DNA of 41,753 nt, from positions 1 to 41,753 of the forward strand of contig DLBH01000046.1 of assembly GCA_002494165.1 (NCBI GenBank), given 5' to 3'. This DNA comes from Lachnospiraceae bacterium UBA7026 (lineage in GTDB: Bacteria > Bacillota > Clostridia > Lachnospirales > Lachnospiraceae). The notes below the pieces were generated by a model. It was given only the letters and a program-made list of their open reading frames with translations. It was not told the origin of the DNA and searched no databases. Both the position numbers and the translations under genes were made by a program. Shown piece by piece: positions 18,097-26,286 of this stretch (its first letter is position 1; every line of letters starts with the position of its first letter).

Positions 18097-19818
18097 CTAT
18101 TTTTTAAGTTTAAAAGAACTCTTCAAGGAGACGATCCGGTTAAAGACCAGACGGTCCGGTCTGCTGTCCTTAGCGTCGCAGCAGAAATAGCCCTTTCTGA
18201 CAAACTGGAAGCTGTCATAGGCCTTGCTGTCTCCCAGGGCTGCCTCCAGCTTACAGTTCTTTAATACCGTAAGGGAATCAGGATTAAGATTCAGACTGCC
18301 GTCCTCATTGTAGACACCCTTCTCCTCATCCACGATATTCTCATAGAGGCGGACCTCAGCATCCACAGCAGTCTCTGCGCTGACCCAGTGGATGGTTCCC
18401 TTAACCTTACGGCCTGTGAAACCACTGCCGCTCTTGGTAGCCGGGTCATAACTGCAATGGATCTCTACCACCTTGCCCGTCTCATCCGTCTTATAGTCGG
18501 TGCAGGTGACAAAGTAGGCGTTCATCAGCCTTACCTCATTACCAGGATAGAGACGGAAATATTTTTTGGGGGGATCGATCATAAAATCATCCCTGTCTAT
18601 ATAAAGTTCTCTGGAAAAAGCAACCTGCCGGCTGCCCAGGGCTTCGTTCTCCCGGTTATTCTCCACTTCCAGGTACTCAACCTGTCCCTCAGGATAGTTA
18701 TCAATAATTACCTTGATGGGATCAAGGACGGCCATCATACGGGCCTTCTTCAGCTTGAGGTCATCTCGGATACAGAACTCCAGCATGGCATAGTCCACAG
18801 AACTCTGGGCCTTAGCCACACCTGCCAGCTCTATAAAGGTCCGGATGGATTCAGGAGTAAAACCTCTCCTTCTAAGAGCCGCAATGGACACCAGCCTGGG
18901 GTCATCCCAGCCGTCGACAATACCTTCTTCTACCAGCTTTTTGATATAGCGCTTACCTGTAATCACATTGGTCAGGTACATTTTGGCAAACTCGATCTGC
19001 CGGGGCGGCTGTTCAAAACCGACCTCCCTGACCACCCAGTCGTAAAGGGGACGGTGGTCTTCAAACTCCAGGGTACAGATGGAGTGGGTCACCCCTTCAA
19101 AAGCATCCTCAAGGGGATGGGCGAAATCGTACATGGGATATATGCACCACTGGTCTCCCGTATTATGATGGGACATGTGAGCTACCCGGTAGAGAATAGG
19201 ATCTCTCATATTAATATTGCCGGCAGACATGTCGATCCTGGCTCGCAGGACTTTCTCACCATCGGCGAACTCACCATTCTTCATTCGCTCAAAGAGGTCC
19301 AGGTTCTCCTCCACGGACCGGTTCCGGTAAGGGCTCTCCTTACCAGGCTCAGTAAGGGTGCCCCGGTACTCCCTGATCTGATCCGCAGTCAGGTCACAAA
19401 CATAGGCCTTGCCCTTCCTGATCAGGGTGACAGCTGCCTCATACATTTTCCCGAAATAGTCGGAAGCGAAAAAGAGTCTGTCCTCGTAGTCGGCACCAAG
19501 CCATTCCACATCGGCTTTAATGGACTCCACAAACTCAACCTTCTCCTTGGTGGGATTGGTATCGTCAAAACGGAGATTAAACTTTCCACCATACTCTTCT
19601 GCCAGACCGTAATTTAAAAGAATTGATTTTGCGTGACCTATATGCAGGTAACCATTGGGTTCCGGCGGAAACCGGGTCATCACATGATCATAGACTCCCT
19701 CAGCCAGGTCCTTGTCAATCGCAAGCTCAATAAAATTCCTGGAGACCTTCTCTCCGTCCTGGTTTTCCCCGGCGGGCTGTGTCCCGGTAAGAGCCTTCTC
19801 TTTACTGATATCTCCCAT
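18097..19818 (-). CDS. glnS: Glutaminyl-tRNA synthetase
   Basis: Class I synthetase charging tRNA-Gln. The 573-aa protein carries the HIGH-type motif [14 protein letters not shown] at 51-64, FDDTNP, the glutamine-pocket region [22 protein letters not shown] and the GWDDPR / LRRRG segments. In the place of the KMSKS loop it has [10 protein letters not shown] (about 285-294), whereas E. coli has VMSKRK; other Clostridia proteins of this branch seem to share the GKR form. The C-terminal anticodon-binding beta-barrels are complete. AAGGAGG lies seven bases before the ATG. Having GlnRS means tRNA-Gln need not be made by transamidation. Confidence 0.97.
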   Translation of the reverse strand: MGDISKEKALTGTQPAGENQDGEKVSRNFIELAIDKDLAEGVYDHVMTRFPPEPNGYLHIGHAKSILLNYGLAEEYGGKFNLRFDDTNPTKEKVEFVESIKADVEWLGADYEDRLFFASDYFGKMYEAAVTLIRKGKAYVCDLTADQIREYRGTLTEPGKESPYRNRSVEENLDLFERMKNGEFADGEKVLRARIDMSAGNINMRDPILYRVAHMSHHNTGDQWCIYPMYDFAHPLEDAFEGVTHSICTLEFEDHRPLYDWVVREVGFEQPPRQIEFAKMYLTNVITGKRYIKKLVEEGIVDGWDDPRLVSIAALRRRGFTPESIRTFIELAGVAKAQSSVDYAMLEFCIRDDLKLKKARMMAVLDPIKVIIDNYPEGQVEYLEVENNRENEALGSRQVAFSRELYIDRDDFMIDPPKKYFRLYPGNEVRLMNAYFVTCTDYKTDETGKVVEIHCSYDPATKSGSGFTGRKVKGTIHWVSAETAVDAEVRLYENIVDEEKGVYNEDGSLNLNPDSLTVLKNCKLEAALGDSKAYDSFQFVRKGYFCCDAKDSRPDRLVFNRIVSLKSSFKLKK

Positions 19819-19891
19819 CTCAATCCTCCTTATATCTGTAATTCCCTGAATAATCTCATGACCTGCCGGTCACTCCTGCAGCTGTAATATC

Positions 19892-20719
19892 TTAAGGATT
19901 AACAAGAATATAACCGCTGTAACACTTACTTCCGTTATAGTATAAGCTCTTTCCGGAGGGACTGTGAGGCACCATATGGGCAATCAGGTCTTTGAGGCTG
20001 GCCAACTTGATTCTCTGGCTGCCCCCTGCCCAGTCTCTGTTGGCAGAGTCGGCTACAATCACATTCCCGTTTTCCGTCAGTCCCAGCAGTACCATCGTGT
20101 GACGGGACCGGGCCCATTTTGAATCATAGCTACTGCTGATCCGGCCATTTTTCTGTCTGCGGTTATTGGTCTCAATCACCACAGCCTCTCCCTTTCTCAG
20201 ATGGGAGGTCAGTACCTTATATACTTTATTATCAGAAGAAAAACTGCTTACGTATTTATTCCTGATACCGCACTTTTTGAGAATCCTGCTGATTCCGTAT
20301 AAAGTCACAGGCATCTGGCCATTAATAGACTTACTGTAGTTCTTTTTCCAGGCAGACTTTCCAAATACAGCCTTTTCCAGGACAAAGCGGGTAGTGTTAG
20401 GCGTATATGTGGCGTACCTGCTTTTATAGCCGCTGAGAACCGTGGTAAGAGAGCAGACGGCACAGCCGTGGGCTGGAATGTAATCTTTGCGGTTCCTGCC
20501 AAATCTGAACTGGTTAAAAACATTATAAGTTCTGGTACCGGATGCAGTGTTGATACTGGCAGTGACATAAGCCTCATTACTGCTGACAGGCAGCGAGGAT
20601 ACAGATGTTGTCACGAAAGATGCCTCCGCGGGAATATAGGAAGCCATGACCATGACGGCGGCCAGAACTGTACTGACTAGTCTCTTTGGAAGTGCAGTTT
20701 TTTTAGTTTTTTGATTCAT
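19892..20719 (-). CDS. Secreted C39-like cysteine peptidase family protein
   Basis: Probable exported peptidase or peptide-binding wall protein of 275 aa. A Sec signal peptide (basic start, hydrophobic 12-28, AEA cleavage motif near 33) precedes a peptidase_C39-like domain at about 65-275: Gln in NQFRFG, nucleophile Cys86 in AHGCAVCSL, His207 in SRHTMVLLG and Asp224 in VIVADSA. Such domains occur in bacteriocin processing, but here there is no ABC exporter fusion and the protein is outside the cell, so substrate is unknown. It has its own promoter at 20796-20825 and ends 73 bp before glnS. Confidence 0.75.
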   Translation of the reverse strand: MNQKTKKTALPKRLVSTVLAAVMVMASYIPAEASFVTTSVSSLPVSSNEAYVTASINTASGTRTYNVFNQFRFGRNRKDYIPAHGCAVCSLTTVLSGYKSRYATYTPNTTRFVLEKAVFGKSAWKKNYSKSINGQMPVTLYGISRILKKCGIRNKYVSSFSSDNKVYKVLTSHLRKGEAVVIETNNRRQKNGRISSSYDSKWARSRHTMVLLGLTENGNVIVADSANRDWAGGSQRIKLASLKDLIAHMVPHSPSGKSLYYNGSKCYSGYILVNP

Positions 20720-20795
20720 TGTGCTTAACCTCTACTTTCATTTTATCTGCTATGTGGGCCGCCGGCCAAACCTTGAAGGCTAGGACAGCAATAAT

Positions 20796-20825
20796 AGTAT
20801 ACTTCATAATTCACTTATTTGTAAA
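20796..20825 (-). promoter_or_regulatory. Predicted promoter of the C39-like gene
   Basis: Minus-strand TTTACA (20820-20825), 18-bp spacer, TATACT (20796-20801), in the gap after the LtaS-like gene. glnS has no clear promoter of its own and may be read from here. Confidence 0.6.
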
Positions 20826-20858
20826 GTTTCTATTAACTGAAGCCTCCCGGAAGTGAAC

Positions 20859-23582
20859 TTATTTCCAACGGGATGTCCCGCTGCCGCCGCTGATGTCAAA
20901 GTTGACAGAATCCACGACCGCGCCCAGGTCTTCATCCCATACTACCAGGTTGAGTCCATCCAGTCTCCTGGAATACTCTACGTTTCCAATCCTGATGTAG
21001 GCCTTGCCCAGCTTCTTGTCATCATCATTAATCCCGCAGCTGGTGATCGACATGCGGTAGCGGCCGTAGTGGGAATAATCCATGGGAATACGCTCTGTAA
21101 TAAGGTCTATGCTGCCATCTGCCAGGTCCTCCTGGGGCAGGGCCACCTGATCAAGCTTCTCCTCATCCTCCTCCTGATCCTGGCTGTCAGTCTCCCCGCT
21201 TGTCGCCGGACTTATACTGGTCTGTGAAGAAGTCCCGTCCACGGTCTCAGAAAGAGGAAGCAGCATCTGGGATAGTGGATCCTCCTCCTCAGGAAGGCCG
21301 TACTTGACCACATAACCCTTGGCTGACAGGCTCTCCTGGCGGAATCCTTCTGTCACAAGACCATGCTTAACGATACCGAAGAAACTGGCTCCATATTCCT
21401 GGGAAAGATCAGAGGTCAGTCCCAGAGCCTGGAGATTCTCTATATTATCTTCTGTCACCGCCCCGCTGGTGTCGAATTTGGAAGCCATGAGCAGGGACCT
21501 GTTCTCCTCCTTCATCTTTTTCAGATAAACATCCATGTCATCTTCAAATAAAAGGGCCAGGTTCTGGTACTTGCAGAAGATCTCATAACGGTTGCCCTGA
21601 CTGGTAGTCAGATAAGCTGTCACCTTGATAATGGGTTCACCCAGACTGTTGCTGCTGCCCTTCATATATTCTGACAGGTCCAGCTCTGTGTTGCATACCA
21701 GGGCTGCCTCTTCATCCCTCTTGACATGATCCATGATTATGGTCTCACTGTCTCCGCCTGTCCCGCTGGTTTTTCCATCGGCTTTTTTCTGGGCAGAAGC
21801 CTTCGGGGTCTCTGTCCCCTCCTCTTCCTGCTTAAGCTCATAGGCTTCAAGGTCATTAATGATATTGCCGACAGAGTCGGTGATAAAACCACTCTCATCT
21901 ATCTTATAGCCCTGGTCAAGCAGGGCCCTTCTTCCGGTCATGTAAGTTTTAGGCGAAACCAGTTCTACCTTGGCTTCTACCTTATCCACCATATCAAGAC
22001 CCAGGACATAACCCAGTTTGAACCACATCCTTGCCGTTCTGTTCTCCTCATCACAATTATCCCAGGCCAGGGCAGAGGCATTGCGCATACGGGTAAGAAC
22101 GGTTTCGTCAAATTCTACATCGGCCAGCTTGTCCATGAAAGCGGAATGCTGACTGAGCTTGGAATTGAGCTTATCTATACCCATCTGCTCAATGAGGGTC
22201 TTTTCTCCTGAAAAAAGATTGACCCCAAGTCCCAGACGGTCCCCGGGAATCTTCACTCCCATGGCCGCCAGTGTAGTGGGGAACATATCCATGGTCGAGT
22301 AAGTCCTGTATTGATTATCTTCAGGCTGGACCGGTGAATTGATCACAAGGCTGTAGGTCTTCCTCTGGTAATCCGCCGGAACATCCAGGCAGAAATCTTT
22401 ATCCATAGTAGGGTGGTCTCCGCAGATGATGATGGTGGTATCCTTGTAAAAATCCTGCTCAGAGATCCACTGGACGAAGCTGCACACCTGTCTGTCAGCA
22501 CAGGCAAAGACATTAGCATACTGCTCTCCAAAGTCATCCCGGCACTGCTCACAATAATAGCCATCCTCAAAATGGGTATCCAGAGTCAGCATGGTCAGGT
22601 TGAAGGGCTGGCCCTCTGCCGCCAGGCTGGTCAGTCTCTTCTTTGCCATATCGTAGAGCTTCTGGTCCTCAAAGCCCCAGAACTTGAAATAACCCTTGGG
22701 AATCAACCCGTTGCTTTCAGCGTAATAATAATCTTCGATATCGTAATTACCATGCTGGGTATAGTATAGTTTCCTTCCTCCGAAAGTGACATCTGACCCC
22801 AGCATAAATACATTCTTATAGCCCTGTTCCTCCAGAATGTCACCCAATGCCGTCACATCTGAGAAAAAGGATTTCTGTGTCTCCAGACTGTTTCCGTCCA
22901 GGGAGGTCTTTAAGGGCAGGCCGCTGCTCTGGGCAAAAAGGCCACCCATGGTCCATGTGGACCCTGACAGAGAGATTCCTCCGTTGAGCTTGCCCTTATC
23001 CCCGCTGAAATTCTGGTTTCCGTCAGCCAGCTTGGTCAGATTAGGGATATTATTATAGGAAAATGCTCCCCCTGAAGCCTGGTCAGCAAAAGTAGTTTCC
23101 ATGGATTCCAGGTAAATATAGATGATATTTCTTTTTTTCCTGGGAAATTCCAGCTTAACACTCTTGGGATCTACATAGTGGTCTTCGATGAAGGTGGACT
23201 CCACCAGCTGACTCTGCAGGAAATCAAAAAGACCCAGGTTGGTTTCCAGTGTCCAGATAGAGTAAATAATCAGGCCAAAGGAAGTGAGCAGGGTTGCTAT
23301 GAGGGTGAAGTGATAGGCTTTCACCGTATTGCGCACCAGAATAAAGAGAAAGATCACGGCCACCAGGGCCAGGCCTGCCGGCAGGATATAATCCATGATA
23401 TACTCTCTGATCATATCTGAATTAGTCCCCTTCAGGGAAACCTGCAGATGAAAAAGAATCTCTTCCACAGAAAGTTCTGACCAGGTATTAAAGAGCCAGA
23501 CTGTCGTCGCCAGGATGACAAGGGATAGGGCAAAGAGGATCACTGTAAGTATGGTAATCAAATATCGGAAAAATGATTTCAT
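20859..23582 (-). CDS. LtaS/MdoB-like phosphoglycerol transferase (sulfatase fold) with long C-terminal extension
   Basis: Membrane enzyme expected to transfer phosphoglycerol-type groups onto a surface polymer. I start at MKSFFRYL (ATG ending 23582, AGGAG five bases upstream), 907 aa. Hydrophobic helices lie at about 6-33, 68-87 and 96-115, then an extracellular sulfatase domain (150-460). Metal and nucleophile positions match the family (numbering from two codons earlier): E161 in YLESMET, T211 in SGSTWTMGG, LTLDTHFEDG at 335-342 and CGDHPTMD near 391. Only about three helices are seen instead of five. The remaining ~400 residues are not part of LtaS: low-complexity linkers (588-620, 770-815) and segments that resemble ILEI/FAM3 domains, notably GLNLVVWDEDLGAVVDSV. 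Confidence 0.82.
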   Translation of the reverse strand: MKSFFRYLITILTVILFALSLVILATTVWLFNTWSELSVEEILFHLQVSLKGTNSDMIREYIMDYILPAGLALVAVIFLFILVRNTVKAYHFTLIATLLTSFGLIIYSIWTLETNLGLFDFLQSQLVESTFIEDHYVDPKSVKLEFPRKKRNIIYIYLESMETTFADQASGGAFSYNNIPNLTKLADGNQNFSGDKGKLNGGISLSGSTWTMGGLFAQSSGLPLKTSLDGNSLETQKSFFSDVTALGDILEEQGYKNVFMLGSDVTFGGRKLYYTQHGNYDIEDYYYAESNGLIPKGYFKFWGFEDQKLYDMAKKRLTSLAAEGQPFNLTMLTLDTHFEDGYYCEQCRDDFGEQYANVFACADRQVCSFVQWISEQDFYKDTTIIICGDHPTMDKDFCLDVPADYQRKTYSLVINSPVQPEDNQYRTYSTMDMFPTTLAAMGVKIPGDRLGLGVNLFSGEKTLIEQMGIDKLNSKLSQHSAFMDKLADVEFDETVLTRMRNASALAWDNCDEENRTARMWFKLGYVLGLDMVDKVEAKVELVSPKTYMTGRRALLDQGYKIDESGFITDSVGNIINDLEAYELKQEEEGTETPKASAQKKADGKTSGTGGDSETIIMDHVKRDEEAALVCNTELDLSEYMKGSSNSLGEPIIKVTAYLTTSQGNRYEIFCKYQNLALLFEDDMDVYLKKMKEENRSLLMASKFDTSGAVTEDNIENLQALGLTSDLSQEYGASFFGIVKHGLVTEGFRQESLSAKGYVVKYGLPEEEDPLSQMLLPLSETVDGTSSQTSISPATSGETDSQDQEEDEEKLDQVALPQEDLADGSIDLITERIPMDYSHYGRYRMSITSCGINDDDKKLGKAYIRIGNVEYSRRLDGLNLVVWDEDLGAVVDSVNFDISGGSGTSRWK

Positions 23583-23606
23583 ATGCACTCCTAATCTCTA
23601 TATCTG

Positions 23607-23637
23607 AAAAAAAGCCTCCCGGATACTCCGAAAGGCT
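23607..23637 (-). terminator. Terminator directly after tRNA-Thr
   Basis: AGCCT...AGGCT stem with an inner CGGA-TAC-TCCG helix, followed on the minus strand by seven T residues (23607-23613). It ends the tRNA transcript and leaves only about 20 bp before the LtaS-like start. Confidence 0.85.
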
Positions 23638-23652
23638 AAAGAAATACTGTAA

Positions 23653-23725
23653 AGCTGCTGACGAGACTTGAACTCGAGACCTCCGCCTTACCAAGGCGAC
23701 GCTCTACCGACTGAGCTACAGCAGC
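23653..23725 (-). tRNA. tRNA-Thr (anticodon GGT)
   Basis: Complete cloverleaf on the minus strand: acceptor stem GCTGCTG / CAGCAGC, D-arm GCTC-AGTCGGTA-GAGC, anticodon stem TCGCC / GGCGG with loop TTGGTAA (anticodon GGT), variable region AGGTC, and T-arm with loop TTCAAGT. Discriminator base is T. The first T-stem pair is a T-T mismatch, otherwise well paired. CCA is not encoded. It is a single gene with its own promoter and terminator. Confidence 0.93.
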
Positions 23726-23749
23726 CTGTCAAAAAACCTGACGAAAGAG

Positions 23750-23778
23750 ATAATAACATGTGGTAAAATGTTTGTCAA
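23750..23778 (-). promoter_or_regulatory. Near-consensus promoter of tRNA-Thr
   Basis: Minus-strand TTGACA (23773-23778), 17-bp spacer, TATTAT (23750-23755), 24 bp before the mature tRNA 5' end. The -35 hexamer is a perfect consensus match. Confidence 0.85.
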
Positions 23779-23786
23779 GCATTGAC

Positions 23787-24203
23787 TTAATGATGAAATA
23801 CGAAAAATTTACTGAAGATATAATTGGACACAGTCACAATTACCTGGACCACCAGCTTGGCGATCTTATCATTGACGCCGGCCACAGTCACCATGAGAAA
23901 CATGCAGGCCATATCCATAAGCAAAGTTGCCACCCGGGAACCGGTAAAGGCAGCTGCCTCAGCCAGCATATCCTTCCTCTTGCTCTGAAAGACATATTTT
24001 CTATTGGTAAAATAAGCAAAGGTAACCGCAGCGATCCAGGATATAATATTGGCTGCCTGAAGCTGGACCGGCTTCTGGGGATCCAGGAAAGTACACACAC
24101 ACAGATAGTAGACCGACAGACTTACCACTGTCGTAAGCACACCCACGATGAGATAATTAATGATCTCCCTGTACTTGCCGTACAGGCTTTTCATACGTTC
24201 CAT
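23787..24203 (-). CDS. GtrA-family membrane protein
   Basis: Small four-helix membrane protein (138 aa), family typical length. GtrA proteins are thought to help flip or present lipid-linked sugars. Recognisable features are INYLIVGVLTTVVSLSVYY (first helix), AANIISWIAAVTFAYFTNRKYVF (the family's N-R-x-(Y/W)-V-F motif) and a terminal NYIFSKFFVF. It lies 60 bp after the cytidylyltransferase-Glf gene and is probably cotranscribed with it, which fits a role in exporting a galactofuranose-bearing intermediate. Start chosen from the GAGAGAGG box. Confidence 0.88.
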   Translation of the reverse strand: MERMKSLYGKYREIINYLIVGVLTTVVSLSVYYLCVCTFLDPQKPVQLQAANIISWIAAVTFAYFTNRKYVFQSKRKDMLAEAAAFTGSRVATLLMDMACMFLMVTVAGVNDKIAKLVVQVIVTVSNYIFSKFFVFHH

Positions 24204-24263
24204 AGACGATAACCTCTCTCTAAAAAACTGATACCGGCCTGTTTTACTTAGTCTTTTCTTAAA

Positions 24264-26108
24264 TCAGAGAAGCTGGTCACAGCATCTCAGGGCCGCTTCA
24301 ATGACTGCATCCATATCATAGTATTTATACTCGCCCAGCCGTCCTCCAAAAACTGTCTTGTCTTCCTTGTCGGCCAGAGCCTTGTAGCGGAGGTAGAGGG
24401 CCCCGTTCTTCTCATCATTTACCGGATAGTAGGGCTCATCTCCAGGCTTCCACTCGGAACTGTACTCACGACTGATTAGGGTCTTGGGCAGGTCCCTTCC
24501 CTCATCATCCTTACCGAATTCAAACCACTTGTGTTCGATAATCCGGGTCCAGGGCGTCTCGGCGTCTGTGTAGTTGACAGCTGCGTTACCCTGGAAATTA
24601 GGTATATCCAGCAGTTCGTTCTCAAACCGGACTGACCGGTACTCCAGATTGCCCAGGCTGTAATTATAGTAAGCATCGATGGGGCCTGTATAGATTACTT
24701 TTTCTGCCATGGCGTCATAGGTCTCCCTGTCATCCAGGTAATCGGAATTGAGCCGGACTTCTATGCCCTCCAGCATCCGGTCCACCATCCTGGTATAGCC
24801 ACCCACAGGAATGCCCTGATAGAGAGCATTAAAATAATTATTGTCAAAGGTAAAGCGGACAGGAAGTCTTCTTATGATGAAAGCAGGCAGGTCTGTGCAG
24901 GGCCTTCCCCACTGTTTCTGGGTATATCCCTTGATCAGCTTCTCATAGATATCCGTGCCCACCAGACTGATGGCCTGCTCCTCCAGATTCTTCGGTTCAG
25001 TGATGCCGACCTCTTTTTTCTGCTCCTCAATTTTTGCGGCCGCCTCCTGAGGAGTTACAACGCCCCACATCTTATTGAAAGTATACATATTGAAAGGAAG
25101 GGAGTAGAGCTCACCATGGTAATTGGCTACAGGGGAATTGGTGAAACGGTTGAAGGTCGCAAACTGATTGACATAATCCCATACCCTCTTATTATTGGTA
25201 TGGAAAATGTGGGCTCCGTACTTGTGGACATGGATTCCCTCCACATCCTCCGTATATACATTACCTGCGATATGGGAGCGCTTATCAATCACAAGAACCT
25301 TTTTGCCTCTCTTTTTTGCCTCATGGGCGAAGACAGCTCCGTAAAGTCCGGCGCCTACAACCAGATAATCGTATATCATATCCCGGGCCTTTTCTTTTTT
25401 CCTTTTTTCCTTCATCATCAGGTATCCTTCAAATAAATCCAGGTCTTCCTTCCTGGTAATCTTAATATTTGTCTGGGATCCTTCGGAAAAATATACCTTC
25501 TTGCCCATCTTGTACATAAGAGTCGTGGTGTGGGGTTCCACCTCATTGATGAGGCCTGTCTCCACTGCCTCCTTATATATATCGTGGATAAAACCATAGC
25601 GGAAGGCATGGGGAGTGCTCATACAGGCGATGGTATCCCTGTCGATCCAGGTACTTGAACCCTTCTTATCTTCGTCTTTAAAACCTGATAAGAGGAAAAA
25701 GTCTGTAGTGGCTATGGCATTACCGGTCTCCCGGCATACCCTTATGGCATCCGTAATAATATAGTCCTCAATGAAGGGAGATGCTCCGAAATGAACCAGG
25801 ACAATATCATCCTCGCTGGCTATGCCTTCCAGATGATTAATTCCATTCATCACTGATTCCTGGAAATCCTTGCCTCCCTTTGCCACCCAGCGAAGCTTGC
25901 TGAATCCGTATTTTTCCTTCATCTCTTCCATGTAGTCCATATAGGACTCGATGCAGACTACCTCGATCCCGTCAATCTGGGGATGATTCTGAAAGGCCTC
26001 CACCGTATAGGCCAGCACCGGCTTTCCCATAACTTCTATAAACTGCTTGGGCACCCGGGCCCCGACTCTGCTGCCGACTCCACCGGCCAGTATCACTGCT
26101 ATGTTCAC
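24264..26108 (-). CDS. Fusion of IspD/TarI-like cytidylyltransferase and UDP-galactopyranose mutase
   Basis: Single open frame, 614 aa from a GTG ending at 26108 with AAGGAGA ten bases upstream (an ATG seven codons earlier overlaps that site). Residues 1-230 are an IspD-like nucleotidyltransferase (AVILAGGVGSRVG...PKQF); the usual VHDxxRPF motif reads VHFGASPF, losing the conserved Asp and Arg. After a Lys/Glu-rich hinge, residues 244-614 form a full UDP-galactopyranose mutase (glf): FAD motif VVGAGLYGAVFA, KYGAHIFHTN, KQWGRP and the C-terminal FGGRLGEYKYYDM. An AAAGG before the internal ATG might allow separate translation of Glf. Role: galactofuranose supply, plus activation of an unknown, probably CDP-linked, substrate. 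Confidence 0.88.
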   Translation of the reverse strand: MNIAVILAGGVGSRVGARVPKQFIEVMGKPVLAYTVEAFQNHPQIDGIEVVCIESYMDYMEEMKEKYGFSKLRWVAKGGKDFQESVMNGINHLEGIASEDDIVLVHFGASPFIEDYIITDAIRVCRETGNAIATTDFFLLSGFKDEDKKGSSTWIDRDTIACMSTPHAFRYGFIHDIYKEAVETGLINEVEPHTTTLMYKMGKKVYFSEGSQTNIKITRKEDLDLFEGYLMMKEKRKKEKARDMIYDYLVVGAGLYGAVFAHEAKKRGKKVLVIDKRSHIAGNVYTEDVEGIHVHKYGAHIFHTNNKRVWDYVNQFATFNRFTNSPVANYHGELYSLPFNMYTFNKMWGVVTPQEAAAKIEEQKKEVGITEPKNLEEQAISLVGTDIYEKLIKGYTQKQWGRPCTDLPAFIIRRLPVRFTFDNNYFNALYQGIPVGGYTRMVDRMLEGIEVRLNSDYLDDRETYDAMAEKVIYTGPIDAYYNYSLGNLEYRSVRFENELLDIPNFQGNAAVNYTDAETPWTRIIEHKWFEFGKDDEGRDLPKTLISREYSSEWKPGDEPYYPVNDEKNGALYLRYKALADKEDKTVFGGRLGEYKYYDMDAVIEAALRCCDQLL

Positions 26109-26164
26109 TTTCTTATCTCTCCTTATCATCTAATCCGTAATCATCATTTACTATACATGAAATC

Positions 26165-26180
26165 TCTGGAAAATTCCAGA
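26165..26180. promoter_or_regulatory. Palindrome upstream of the cytidylyltransferase-Glf gene
   Basis: TCTGGAA-AA-TTCCAGA, a perfect 7-bp inverted repeat with 2-bp centre, about 57 bp upstream of the GTG start and just past the preceding gene's terminator. On the minus strand a TATAGT -10-like hexamer follows about 12 bp downstream but no good -35, so the palindrome could be an activator or repressor site. Confidence 0.4.
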
Positions 26181-26181
26181 C

Positions 26182-26247
26182 AAAAAGTCCTCAGGCGGGT
26201 CTGATCAACCCCTTTCTCCCGGCATAAGGAGAAACCTGAAGGACTTT
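26182..26247 (-). terminator. Three-way-junction terminator after the transglutaminase-like gene
   Basis: Outer stem AAAGTCC / GGACTTT continued by CAGG / CCTG encloses two hairpins: TTTCTCC / GGAGAAA and GGGT / ACCC. Five T residues follow on the minus strand (26182-26186). It starts about 40 bp after the stop of the preceding gene. Confidence 0.8.
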
Positions 26248-26286
26248 CTTGTGTTATGTCTATGTTATTTTTCTATCTTTTCCCGA

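Noticed and set aside
18388..19617. Long plus-strand ORF (409 codons) opposite glnS
   Set aside because: It is the antisense shadow of a well-conserved glnS frame, with no ribosome-binding site and no recognisable domain. The same applies to the long plus-strand frames at 9370-10491 (opposite ilvB) and 11835-12773 (opposite ilvD).
24264..26108. IspD of the MEP isoprenoid pathway
   Set aside because: The domain is fused to UDP-galactopyranose mutase, sits with envelope genes and lacks the conserved HDxxRP residues.
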